Made by a program: the position numbers and the translations under genes. From Psychroflexus sp. (lineage in GTDB: Bacteria; Bacteroidota; Bacteroidia; Flavobacteriales; Flavobacteriaceae): a stretch of 8,983 nucleotides of DNA. The stretch lies in the NCBI GenBank assembly GCA_007116535.1, contig SKIG01000254.1, positions 1 to 8,983 of the forward strand, in the 5' to 3' direction. The stretch's first letter is position 1. Every line of letters begins with the position of its first letter. Under the pieces are notes generated by a model, which made no database searches, was not told the DNA's origin, and saw only the letters and a program-made list of their open reading frames with translations. Positions 1 through 6,443 of the stretch are shown here, one piece after another.

Positions 1-601
1 AATAAAAGCAATAAAATTGAAACCACAAGAACCATTCACTTGGGCAAGTGGGTGGAAATCTCCTATTTACTGCGACAACAGAATTATACTTTCCTTTCCT
101 CCAATTAGAAATTTCATTGCTGAGCAATTAGCACGTCAAACAGAGGAATTATATGGTAAGCCTGATGTAATTGCAGGTGTGGCAACAGGAGCTATAGGAA
201 TTGGAATGCTAGTAGCAAATTTGCTTAATTTACCGTTTGTCTATGTTAGGCCTGAGGCAAAAAAACATGGTAGAAAAAACCAAATTGAAGGCAAACTAGA
301 ACCTCACCAAAAGGTAGTTGTGATAGAAGATTTGATAAGCACAGGAAAGAGTAGTCTTAACGCAATTGATGCCTTAAAAAATGAAGCTAACGTGCATGTA
401 AAAGGAATGCTTGCGATTTTTAACTATGGATTTGACGTAGCTGAAAATAACATCGCTAATGCCGAATTAGAATTACATACCTTAAGTAATTACGAGTATC
501 TGCTTAACAAAGCCTTTGAAATAAACTACATCAACGAAGAAGAAAAAGAATTACTAAGTGATTGGCGAAAGTCGCCTGATACTTGGCAACAAAACAAATA
601 A
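1..601 (+). CDS. pyrE: Orotate phosphoribosyltransferase, 5'-partial
   Basis: PyrE transfers the phosphoribosyl group of PRPP to orotate, giving OMP in de novo pyrimidine synthesis in the cytoplasm. The reading frame is open to the left edge; the first complete codon is at position 2 and reads IKAIKLKPQEPFTWASGWKS, which continues normal PyrE sequence. The TTG at 17 is therefore an internal Leu codon, not the start. By comparison with remembered homologues roughly 15-20 N-terminal residues are missing. Visible motifs, numbered from the first complete codon, are the catalytic loop RPEAKKHGR (about 83-91) and the PRPP-binding motif VVVIEDLISTGKSS (about 105-118). The gene ends with TAA at 599-601, 3 bp before the next gene, so the two are probably co-transcribed. 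The promoter lies outside the window. The identification is firm. Confidence 0.97.
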   Translation, partial: IKAIKLKPQEPFTWASGWKSPIYCDNRIILSFPPIRNFIAEQLARQTEELYGKPDVIAGVATGAIGIGMLVANLLNLPFVYVRPEAKKHGRKNQIEGKLEPHQKVVVIEDLISTGKSSLNAIDALKNEANVHVKGMLAIFNYGFDVAENNIANAELELHTLSNYEYLLNKAFEINYINEEEKELLSDWRKSPDTWQQNK

Positions 602-604
602 AAC

Positions 605-997
605 ATGAATTTAGAAAGCCCAAAAATTAGTATAGAAAAAAATGCAAAAGATATTTTCTCTTTTTTAAGCAAAGTTGAAAACTTTGAAAAATTAATGCCT
701 GAAAGTATTGAAAAATTTGAAAGTCTAGACGAGAAAAGCTTCCTTTTTCAGCTAAAAAATATGCCTGTAATTAAGCTTGAATTAAAATCTACTGTAGAAG
801 ATGCTGAAATCTTATTGGGAGCAAAAAGTGACAAATTACCCTTCACTCTAAAAGGTAAAATCGATTCTACTTCGGAGACTTCTTCAGATGTTCAACTTTT
901 TTTTGAAGGCCAATTCAATGCCATGATGAGCATGATGATCAAATCCCCCATTCAGAAATTTATAGATACCTTAGCTGAAAATATCAAAAAAATATAA
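605..997 (+). CDS. Small SRPBCC (START-like) superfamily protein of unknown function
   Basis: This 130-residue soluble protein has no signal peptide or membrane span. Its layout fits a compact SRPBCC/START-like helix-grip fold. A first strand (SPKISIEKNAKDIFSFL, 5-21) runs into a helix and the VENFEKLMPESIEKFE segment (24-39). Strands follow around FLFQLKNMPVIKLELKS (46-62), LPFTLKGKI (78-86) and DVQLFFEGQFN (95-105), and the C-terminal helix is MIKSPIQKFIDTLAENIKKI. Such folds bind hydrophobic ligands, but no ligand or catalytic residue can be named here. The ATG at 605 lies 3 bp after the pyrE stop, with an A-rich leader, so translation is likely coupled. I recall a similar small protein behind pyrE in other Flavobacteriales, which argues for a real gene. 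Its function and any link to pyrimidine metabolism are unknown. Confidence 0.85.
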   Translation: MNLESPKISIEKNAKDIFSFLSKVENFEKLMPESIEKFESLDEKSFLFQLKNMPVIKLELKSTVEDAEILLGAKSDKLPFTLKGKIDSTSETSSDVQLFFEGQFNAMMSMMIKSPIQKFIDTLAENIKKI

Positions 998-1014
998 CAG
1001 GCAATCACGAGAAT

Positions 1015-1758
1015 TTAATATTTGAGTGCAATTTCTTTGACTTCGAATGATGCTTCTTTTTCATCTTCAAGTAACAAAACAAGTTTGCCATCAGGAGTAA
1101 TCTTTTGAATAATACCAACAAATTCTTCACCTGAATTCAGTTGAAACATACTTGCTTGTTTAAAGCGAAATAAATGATTTTGGTATTTTTGAAGAATGAC
1201 TTCTTTGTCAAGCGCCTTCAACTGGAAAGGAATCTTTACTAAGTTTTGGAGTAATTCATCAAGAATTTCTTCGATTACAAATGTTTTTCCTGTAATTAAT
1301 TTCAGTGAACTTGCTTTAGGAAGTCCATCAAAATTTAGCTGATTAAGATTCAAGCCTATTCCTATGATGCTACTTGAGACAAATGATTGTTTCAGGTTAT
1401 TTTCGATTAAAATTCCACCTATTTTCTTCCCTCCTGACAAAATGTCGTTGGGCCATTTCAATTTTAATTGTGGAATTAGTTGCTTTTCTAGGGTTTGAAT
1501 TACTGCCAAGCTAACTAAAATACTGACAAAAAATGTTTCTGTGTTGGGTAAATTAATATTCCTAATTACCAAGCTAAAAGTTAGATTTTTGTTGGGTTCC
1601 GATGTCCATTTGGCTCCCATTTGTCCTTTGCCTCTAAGTTGATTAGGTGTGTAGACACAAAAGTTTCCTTCCTTTTGGTTTTCAAAAAGAATAGATTTTG
1701 CCAATTCATTAGTAGAATCAGTGGCATCAACTTTGATAATAGGTATTGAGCTTATCAT
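1015..1758 (-). CDS. birA: Biotin--[acetyl-CoA-carboxylase] ligase, monofunctional
   Basis: BirA activates biotin with ATP to biotinyl-5'-AMP and attaches it to the lysine of biotin carboxyl carrier domains. From the ATG at 1758 the protein has 247 residues. It shows DATDSTN (11-17), the biotinyl-AMP loop RGKGQMG (42-48, the counterpart of E. coli GRGRRG), KWPND (101-105), KIGGILIE (112-119) and GIGLN (133-137), then the small C-terminal domain. There is no N-terminal helix-turn-helix, so it is the catalytic form without the biotin-operon repressor function. The frame stays open to an ATG at 1809 (17 extra residues). I prefer 1758 because family members begin just before the IIKxDxxDSTN segment and because the longer version would run into the rsfS -7 box. 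The gene converges on the SRPBCC gene with only 17 bp between stops and no clear terminator hairpin there. Confidence 0.95.
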   Translation of the reverse strand: MISSIPIIKVDATDSTNELAKSILFENQKEGNFCVYTPNQLRGKGQMGAKWTSEPNKNLTFSLVIRNINLPNTETFFVSILVSLAVIQTLEKQLIPQLKLKWPNDILSGGKKIGGILIENNLKQSFVSSSIIGIGLNLNQLNFDGLPKASSLKLITGKTFVIEEILDELLQNLVKIPFQLKALDKEVILQKYQNHLFRFKQASMFQLNSGEEFVGIIQKITPDGKLVLLLEDEKEASFEVKEIALKY

Positions 1759-1808
1759 CTGACAAATAAATCTTTTGTTAAGTCTAAATTTAAAAGAACA
1801 AAAAAACA

Positions 1809-1816
1809 TAAATTTG
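1809..1816 (+). promoter_or_regulatory. Candidate -7 promoter box (TAnnTTTG) for rsfS-ftsH
   Basis: The sequence TAAATTTG matches the Bacteroidota sigma-ABfr -7 consensus TAnnTTTG exactly and sits in the 87-bp divergent gap between birA and rsfS. It would start transcription a few bases downstream, leaving a leader of roughly 25 nt before the TTG start at 1846. I find no TTTG -33 element at the usual spacing (the region 1781-1791 has none), so the call rests on the -7 box and its position. It probably drives rsfS and ftsH together. Confidence 0.5.
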
Positions 1817-1845
1817 CACAGATTACTTCAAAATATTTAACAACA

Positions 1846-2211
1846 TTGAATAAAATTAATTTAGACCACCTTATAACGCAAATAATCAAAGGAATAGAAG
1901 ATGTAAAAGGGAATGACATCAACATCTTAGATTTACGAGAAATTGAAAACACGGTATGCGATTATTTCGTAATAGCATCAGGTAACTCAAACACACAAGT
2001 AGATGCTATTGTTGGTTCAGTGAAAAAAAATGTTAGTCAAGAACTTGGCGATAAACCTTGGAACATAGAAGGCCAAGGTAATTCAGAATGGGTACTTATG
2101 GATTATGTAAATATCGTAGTACACGTTTTTCAACCAAAGACTAGAGAATATTATGATATAGAGAGTTTGTGGGGTGACGCTAAGCTTACTGAAATAGAAA
2201 CTAATTACTAA
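1846..2211 (+). CDS. rsfS: Ribosomal silencing factor RsfS (Iojap/DUF143 family)
   Basis: RsfS binds ribosomal protein uL14 on the large subunit and blocks subunit joining, lowering translation when nutrients are scarce. The 121-residue product is full length for the family. It carries DLREIENTVCDYFVIASGNSN (29-49), EWVLMDYVNIVVHVF (81-95) and EYYDIESLWGDA (101-112), which are the hallmark segments. The start is TTG at 1846. There is no in-frame ATG or GTG between the -7 box at 1809-1816 and this codon, and the protein begins where homologues do, directly before the first helix (LDHLITQIIKGIEDVKG). The gene is divergent from birA and lies 16 bp upstream of ftsH, so the two probably form one transcript. 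Confidence 0.96.
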   Translation: MNKINLDHLITQIIKGIEDVKGNDINILDLREIENTVCDYFVIASGNSNTQVDAIVGSVKKNVSQELGDKPWNIEGQGNSEWVLMDYVNIVVHVFQPKTREYYDIESLWGDAKLTEIETNY

Positions 2212-2227
2212 ACAGAATAAGACAAAC

Positions 2228-4303
2228 ATGTCAGAAAATAAAAAGCCAAAAAATAATCCAAAAAAGCCTCGTAATAACGAGCCAATGAAGCCAAAGTTTA
2301 ATTCTTGGTATATTTATATAGGAATAATTGTTCTCTTCTTCGGGGTACAACTCTTCGGTGGCGGTGGCTTCAGTAAAGTTGCAGAAACTAGTCCAAGTGA
2401 ATTTGAGAGCTTTCTTAAAAATGGAGATATCGAAAGAGTCGTAATCATAAAGAACTCACGAATTGCAGAAGTTTACTTAACCAGTGAAGCAAAAAATAAA
2501 GTTGAGCATAGTAAACTTAAAGACCGTGATGTATTTTCAGGAATGAATCCTGACTATGAGTTCGAATTTGGTGATTTGCAAAACTTTGAAAATAAAGTAA
2601 ATACAATTATAAGAGAGGATTCCCTCGAAACCAGAGTTTCATTTGATACCAGAACCAATTTTTGGGGGGATATCATGGTTGGATTACTGCCATTTATCGT
2701 GATTATTGCAATTTGGATATTTATCATGAGAAGAATGAGTGGCGGTGCAGGAGGTGGTCCTGGAGGTCAAATATTCAATATAGGTAAATCGAAAGCAAAA
2801 TTATTTGATGAGAAAACTGATATCAAAACATCGTTTAAAGATGTTGCTGGTTTAGAAGGCGCAAAAGATGAAGTTCAAGAAATTGTGGATTTTCTTAAAA
2901 ACCCCGATAAGTATACAAACTTAGGTGGGAAAATTCCTAAGGGAGCAATTTTAGTTGGTCCTCCAGGTACAGGAAAAACACTTCTTGCAAAAGCTGTAGC
3001 CGGAGAAGCCGGAGTTCCATTCTTTTCACTTTCAGGTTCAGATTTTGTTGAAATGTTTGTTGGTGTGGGGGCTTCTAGGGTAAGAGATTTGTTTAAACAA
3101 GCTAAGGAAAAATCACCATCTATTATCTTTATTGATGAGATAGACGCTATTGGACGCGCTAGGGGAAAAAATAATTTTTCAGGATCTAACGACGAAAGAG
3201 AAAACACATTGAACCAATTGCTCACGGAAATGGATGGTTTTGGCAGCAAAACAAATGTGATTGTACTTGCGGCAACGAACAGAGCAGATGTTTTAGATAA
3301 AGCATTAATAAGAGCAGGAAGATTCGACAGACAAATTTATGTTGATTTACCTGATTTAAATGAAAGAAAAGAAATTTTTGAAGTTCACTTGAAGCCACTT
3401 AAAAAAGTTGATAAAGAACTTGATACAGATTTCCTAGCCAAACAAACCCCAGGATTCTCAGGTGCTGATATCGCTAATGTTTGTAATGAAGCTGCACTTA
3501 TTGCCGCAAGAAATGATAAGCAAGCTGTTGGAAAACAAGATTTCTTAGATGCAGTGGATAGAATTATCGGTGGTTTAGAAAAAAAGAACAAAATCATGAC
3601 CTTGGATGAGAAAAAAGCAATTGCTTTCCACGAAGCCGGTCATGCTACCGTAAGCTGGTTATTAGAACACGCAGCGCCACTTGTTAAAGTAACTATCGTT
3701 CCAAGAGGACAATCATTGGGTGCTGCTTGGTATCTTCCCGAAGAAAGACTAATTGTAAGAGAAGAGCAGATGTTGGACGAAATGTGTGCAGCAATGGGAG
3801 GAAGAGCAGCTGAGAAAGTTATTTTTAATAAGATTTCAACAGGAGCTTTGAGTGATTTAGAAAAAGTTACTAAACAAGCAAAAGCTATGGTAACTATCTA
3901 CGGCCTAAATGAAAAAGTAGGAAATATTACTTACTACGATTCTCAAGGTGGTGAACCCAATTTTACCAAACCATATTCAGAAAAAACCTCTGAATTAATT
4001 GACAAGGAGATTTCTCTAATTGTTGAAGGACAATACCAAAGGGCAATAGAAATACTTTCTAAAAACAAAGATAAATTAACTCAACTTGCAGACATACTTC
4101 TAGAAAAAGAAGTGATTTTCAAAGATGATATGGTAAAAATCTTTGGCAAACGTCCTTTTGTAAAGCCTGAAATGACAAAAAAGAAAAACGAGCCTATCAG
4201 TAAGCCCAAGAATAACAAAGAAGAGGCTGAAGTTACTGATAAAAATAGTGACTCTAACAAAGATGTAAAGCCTGAAAAGGAGGTAAATACTTCTAAAGAT
4301 TAA
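2228..4303 (+). CDS. ftsH: ATP-dependent zinc metalloprotease FtsH
   Basis: FtsH is a hexameric AAA+ protease of the inner membrane that degrades misassembled membrane proteins and some short-lived cytoplasmic regulators. The 691-residue product has a basic, Asn/Pro-rich N-terminus, a first membrane span (about 27-43), a periplasmic domain and a second span (about 149-167). The AAA domain has Walker A GPPGTGKT (244-251), the pore motif FVG (277-279), Walker B IIFIDEID (299-306) and second-region-of-homology arginines R365 and R368 (RAGRFDR). The protease domain has HEAGH (468-472), with D543 in the TGALSD segment as the likely third zinc ligand. All catalytic residues are present. The tail after about 645 is low-complexity and rich in Lys, Glu, Asn and Asp. 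The start ATG has an A-rich leader and no clear Shine-Dalgarno. A terminator follows at 4308-4338. Confidence 0.99.
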   Translation: MSENKKPKNNPKKPRNNEPMKPKFNSWYIYIGIIVLFFGVQLFGGGGFSKVAETSPSEFESFLKNGDIERVVIIKNSRIAEVYLTSEAKNKVEHSKLKDRDVFSGMNPDYEFEFGDLQNFENKVNTIIREDSLETRVSFDTRTNFWGDIMVGLLPFIVIIAIWIFIMRRMSGGAGGGPGGQIFNIGKSKAKLFDEKTDIKTSFKDVAGLEGAKDEVQEIVDFLKNPDKYTNLGGKIPKGAILVGPPGTGKTLLAKAVAGEAGVPFFSLSGSDFVEMFVGVGASRVRDLFKQAKEKSPSIIFIDEIDAIGRARGKNNFSGSNDERENTLNQLLTEMDGFGSKTNVIVLAATNRADVLDKALIRAGRFDRQIYVDLPDLNERKEIFEVHLKPLKKVDKELDTDFLAKQTPGFSGADIANVCNEAALIAARNDKQAVGKQDFLDAVDRIIGGLEKKNKIMTLDEKKAIAFHEAGHATVSWLLEHAAPLVKVTIVPRGQSLGAAWYLPEERLIVREEQMLDEMCAAMGGRAAEKVIFNKISTGALSDLEKVTKQAKAMVTIYGLNEKVGNITYYDSQGGEPNFTKPYSEKTSELIDKEISLIVEGQYQRAIEILSKNKDKLTQLADILLEKEVIFKDDMVKIFGKRPFVKPEMTKKKNEPISKPKNNKEEAEVTDKNSDSNKDVKPEKEVNTSKD

Positions 4304-4307
4304 CAGT

Positions 4308-4338
4308 AAAAAAGTACATTTTATAGATGTACTTTTTT
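4308..4338 (+). terminator. Rho-independent-type terminator after ftsH
   Basis: A perfect 11-bp inverted repeat, AAAAAAGTACA (4308-4318) and TGTACTTTTTT (4328-4338), flanks a 9-nt spacer that can add one or two more pairs. The right arm itself ends in the T-run, as expected for an intrinsic terminator. The stem starts 4 bp after the ftsH stop. It is AT-rich, with only two G-C pairs, so read-through into the LUD gene is possible. Confidence 0.75.
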
Positions 4339-4345
4339 GTTTATG

Positions 4346-4353
4346 TATATTTG
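4346..4353 (+). promoter_or_regulatory. Candidate -7 box, upstream copy (LUD-cdsA-psd run)
   Basis: TATATTTG matches the Bacteroidota -7 consensus TAnnTTTG exactly. It lies just after the ftsH terminator and would give a leader of about 35 nt to the ATG at 4395. No TTTG -33 box is found at standard spacing, because that region is the terminator stem. It is an alternative to the second box at 4366-4373. Confidence 0.35.
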
Positions 4354-4365
4354 TAAGTATTTTCT

Positions 4366-4373
4366 TATCTTTG
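4366..4373 (+). promoter_or_regulatory. Candidate -7 box, downstream copy (LUD-cdsA-psd run)
   Basis: TATCTTTG is a second exact match to TAnnTTTG, placed so that the transcript would have a leader of roughly 15-20 nt before the ATG at 4395, including the weakly purine-rich AAAAGG at 4384-4389. The nearest upstream TTTG motifs are 12 and 26 nt away, neither at the usual 17-23 nt spacing. Of the two boxes this has the more typical distance to the gene. Function is inferred from position and consensus only. Confidence 0.45.
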
Positions 4374-4394
4374 ACTAGAAAATAAAAGGCTTAG

Positions 4395-4991
4395 ATGAAT
4401 TTTCTTAAACGTCTTTTTTGCAAAAAAGATACCCCAACTCAAAAAACTAATGAATCTTCGGAGCGTAGTAAGTTCATGCCTGAAGAAAAACTACCTGTGG
4501 ATGAAATGTTCCTGGAAAATTTTACTGAAAACGGAGGGAAATTTATTTATTGCGAGAGCATACAAGAAGTAACCGATAATTTTTTTAAGATCCTTGAGGA
4601 AAATGAGTGGTCTTCTCAAGAAGTTGTTTCCAACAATAGTAATTTTCAAAATATCTTTAAGTTAAAAGCAAGCGAGCTACATCATAATTATCAAGCTGTT
4701 GTAATTGGCTGCGAATATTTAATTGGAAGTACGGGAGCAATTCTGTTAAGCTCAAATCAAATTGGAGAAAAAAAATTAGCCGAACTCCCAGAAACATTGA
4801 TTGTATATGCAACAACAAGCCAACTGATAGAGTTAATTGGTGAAGGTTTGCAAAATATCAAAAGAAAATACGAACGAATTCCAAGCAATATTACTACCAT
4901 AAAAAAATTTGACACTCAAAAGGAAGATGATTTTTTAACCTATGGTAGCACTCCCAAAAATTTGTACCTCCTTCTACAAGAAGACTTATAG
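4395..4991 (+). CDS. LUD-domain protein (LutC/YkgG, DUF162 family), orphan
   Basis: The 198-residue soluble protein has a charged, low-complexity N-terminus (to about 30) followed by a LUD-type domain. Recognisable parts are ENGGKFIYCESIQEVTDNF (45-63), the core CEYLIGSTGAILLSS (106-120), ETLIVYATTSQL (133-144) and the C-terminal GSTPKNLYLLLQEDL (184-198). LutC proteins help oxidise lactate together with the iron-sulfur proteins LutA and LutB. Neither is present here, and the GPSRTADIE-like signature that I associate with LutC is replaced by the segment around 175-187. A lactate role is therefore not supported, and I give no gene symbol. It is the first gene after the ftsH terminator and stops 6 bp before cdsA, so it is likely co-transcribed with the phospholipid genes. 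I recall the same placement in related genomes. Actual function is unknown. Confidence 0.85.
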   Translation: MNFLKRLFCKKDTPTQKTNESSERSKFMPEEKLPVDEMFLENFTENGGKFIYCESIQEVTDNFFKILEENEWSSQEVVSNNSNFQNIFKLKASELHHNYQAVVIGCEYLIGSTGAILLSSNQIGEKKLAELPETLIVYATTSQLIELIGEGLQNIKRKYERIPSNITTIKKFDTQKEDDFLTYGSTPKNLYLLLQEDL

Positions 4992-4997
4992 CCAACT

Positions 4998-5801
4998 ATG
5001 AACGAAACTTTACAAAGATCATTAGCGGGCTTAGTCTATATGTTTCTTATTATCGTAGGAGCTACTTTAAAAGATGCTACAACGATAGTTTTTTTATTTT
5101 TTGGCTTGGTGTGCCTAAATGAAGTGAACAAACTAATCAAAGAAAAGAACTTTTGGTCCTATGTGTTTCTGGTTTTTGCACTTTTAGGTGTTCATTTAAA
5201 TTATATACAGCAAAATGGTGTGTTATTTTTTTTACCACTTTTTGCTCTTACTAATATACTTCTTGCAAGAGACCTATTCACAAAAACTCCGAAGTATTTA
5301 GCTCTAAACAACAAGTACCTTCTTAGCTTTGGTTATGTAGTCCCCTCCTTTGTACTTTTAGTTTTGGCCGGAAATGTTTTTGGGGAACATCAACCTGAAA
5401 TTTTAGTTGGTTTCTTTTTTTTAATTTGGTTCAATGACTCGTTCGCGTATGTTTTTGGAAAAAGCATTGGTAAACACAAATTATTTGAACGCATATCGCC
5501 TAAAAAAACCATCGAAGGTTTTCTTGGTGGTCTACTAATGTCTATTATTTTATCTCAGATAATTAACTATATCTACCCAAGTAATCTAACACAGTTGCAA
5601 TGGTTAGGAATGGCTATTATTGTTGGCATCGGAGGTACAATTGGGGATTTAATTCAGTCAAAAATAAAGCGTATTGCCAATGTGAAAGACAGCGGCAAAA
5701 TAATGCCTGGACATGGTGGAATTTTTGACAGAATGGATAGTACCGTTTTTTCTATTACATTTGTATATATATTTTTAATACTATCAACCTATGTTTCATA
5801 A
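4998..5801 (+). CDS. cdsA: Phosphatidate cytidylyltransferase (CDP-diacylglycerol synthase)
   Basis: CdsA makes CDP-diacylglycerol from phosphatidate and CTP in the inner membrane, the branch point of bacterial phospholipid synthesis. The 267-residue protein is strongly hydrophobic, with about seven or eight predicted membrane segments spread over residues 8-25, 28-42, 52-70, 75-91, 107-127, 135-153, 173-192 and 202-218 plus a C-terminal one at 249-264. The family signature is complete: S221, KR (224-225), KDSG (230-233), PGHGG (237-241) and DRMD (244-247). The preceding segment FNDSFAYVFGKSIGKHKL (145-162) with SPKKTIEG is also typical. It starts 6 bp after the LUD gene, and its last 11 bp overlap the start of psd, so translation of the two is likely coupled. 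Confidence 0.98.
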   Translation: MNETLQRSLAGLVYMFLIIVGATLKDATTIVFLFFGLVCLNEVNKLIKEKNFWSYVFLVFALLGVHLNYIQQNGVLFFLPLFALTNILLARDLFTKTPKYLALNNKYLLSFGYVVPSFVLLVLAGNVFGEHQPEILVGFFFLIWFNDSFAYVFGKSIGKHKLFERISPKKTIEGFLGGLLMSIILSQIINYIYPSNLTQLQWLGMAIIVGIGGTIGDLIQSKIKRIANVKDSGKIMPGHGGIFDRMDSTVFSITFVYIFLILSTYVS

Positions 5802-6441
5802 AGAAGGTCACAAAATTGTCCTATTTTCGTTTCTGCTTGTTGTAGCAGCAAACTTATCAGCTAACTACTTGACTGAACAAGATTGGATAATTTACACAGT
5901 TTTTACCGTTAGCATTATTTTTTTCCTAACAATTGCTCAATTTTTTAGAAATCCCAAAAGAGGAATAGGAAAAAGCGATGATTATGTAGTTTCGCCTGTA
6001 GATGGAAAGGTGGTTGTTATTGAAGAGGTTGATGAGAATGAATTTTTTAAAGACAAAAGATTACAGGTGTCTATTTTCATGTCTCCCATTAACGTACATG
6101 TTACAAGATACCCTATTGGAGGTAAAGTTGCTTATAGCAAATACCACAAAGGAAAATACCTAGTAGCTTGGCACCCAAAAGCCTCAGAAGAAAATGAAAG
6201 AACGACTGTAGTTGTATCTTCCAAAAATTTTGGAGACATTCTTTATCGCCAAATCGCAGGCGCACTTGCAAAAAGAATTGTGAATTATGCCGCAGAAGGG
6301 CAAAATGTTGATCAGGGTGCCGACAGCGGTTTCATCAAATTTGGTTCACGTGTAGATGTATATTTACCTATCGGTACAAAAGTAGATGTAGTCCTAAATC
6401 AAAAAGTGAGAGGCGGCGAGACAATCATTGCAAAATGCTAG
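5791..6441 (+). CDS. psd: Phosphatidylserine decarboxylase, short (PSD-A-like) form
   Basis: This enzyme decarboxylates phosphatidylserine to phosphatidylethanolamine in the inner membrane, using a pyruvoyl group made by self-cleavage. The 216-residue product is the short form. It has two N-terminal hydrophobic segments (about 9-25 and 32-51), then SPVDGKV (68-74), FMSPINVHVTRYPIGG (96-111) and the cleavage site FGSR with G185-S186. Cleavage would give a beta chain of residues 1-185 and an alpha chain of about 31 residues with the pyruvoyl at S186. The start ATG lies inside the end of cdsA (11-bp overlap). A phosphatidylserine synthase (pssA), needed to supply the substrate, is not in this window and must be encoded elsewhere. 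The TAG stop is at 6439-6441. Confidence 0.97.
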   Translation: MFHKEGHKIVLFSFLLVVAANLSANYLTEQDWIIYTVFTVSIIFFLTIAQFFRNPKRGIGKSDDYVVSPVDGKVVVIEEVDENEFFKDKRLQVSIFMSPINVHVTRYPIGGKVAYSKYHKGKYLVAWHPKASEENERTTVVVSSKNFGDILYRQIAGALAKRIVNYAAEGQNVDQGADSGFIKFGSRVDVYLPIGTKVDVVLNQKVRGGETIIAKC

Positions 6442-6443
6442 TC

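Noticed and set aside
17..19. TTG at 17 as the start codon of pyrE
   Set aside because: The frame is open to the window edge and the codons before it (I-K-A-I-K) continue normal PyrE sequence, so the gene is cut by the window.
985..1030. Possible terminator between the convergent SRPBCC and birA genes
   Set aside because: Only a weak 6-bp AT repeat (AAATAT / ATATTT) is present, with a long loop and no G-C pairs, so I did not call it.
1759..1809. Longer birA version starting at ATG 1809
   Set aside because: It adds 17 residues with no family counterpart and overlaps the -7 box of the divergent gene. The ATG at 1758 lies where homologues start.
1755..1952. 65-codon minus-strand frame across the birA/rsfS junction
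   Set aside because: It overlaps the promoter region and rsfS in antisense and has no recognisable domain. It is a shadow frame.
2875..3597. Two minus-strand frames inside ftsH (2875-3249 and 3385-3597)
   Set aside because: Both are antisense to the conserved AAA domain of ftsH, and their composition follows from the complementary codons.
4395..4991. Naming the LUD protein lutC with a lactate utilisation role
   Set aside because: There are no lutA or lutB neighbours and the LutC C-terminal signature is not recognisable; only family membership is supported.
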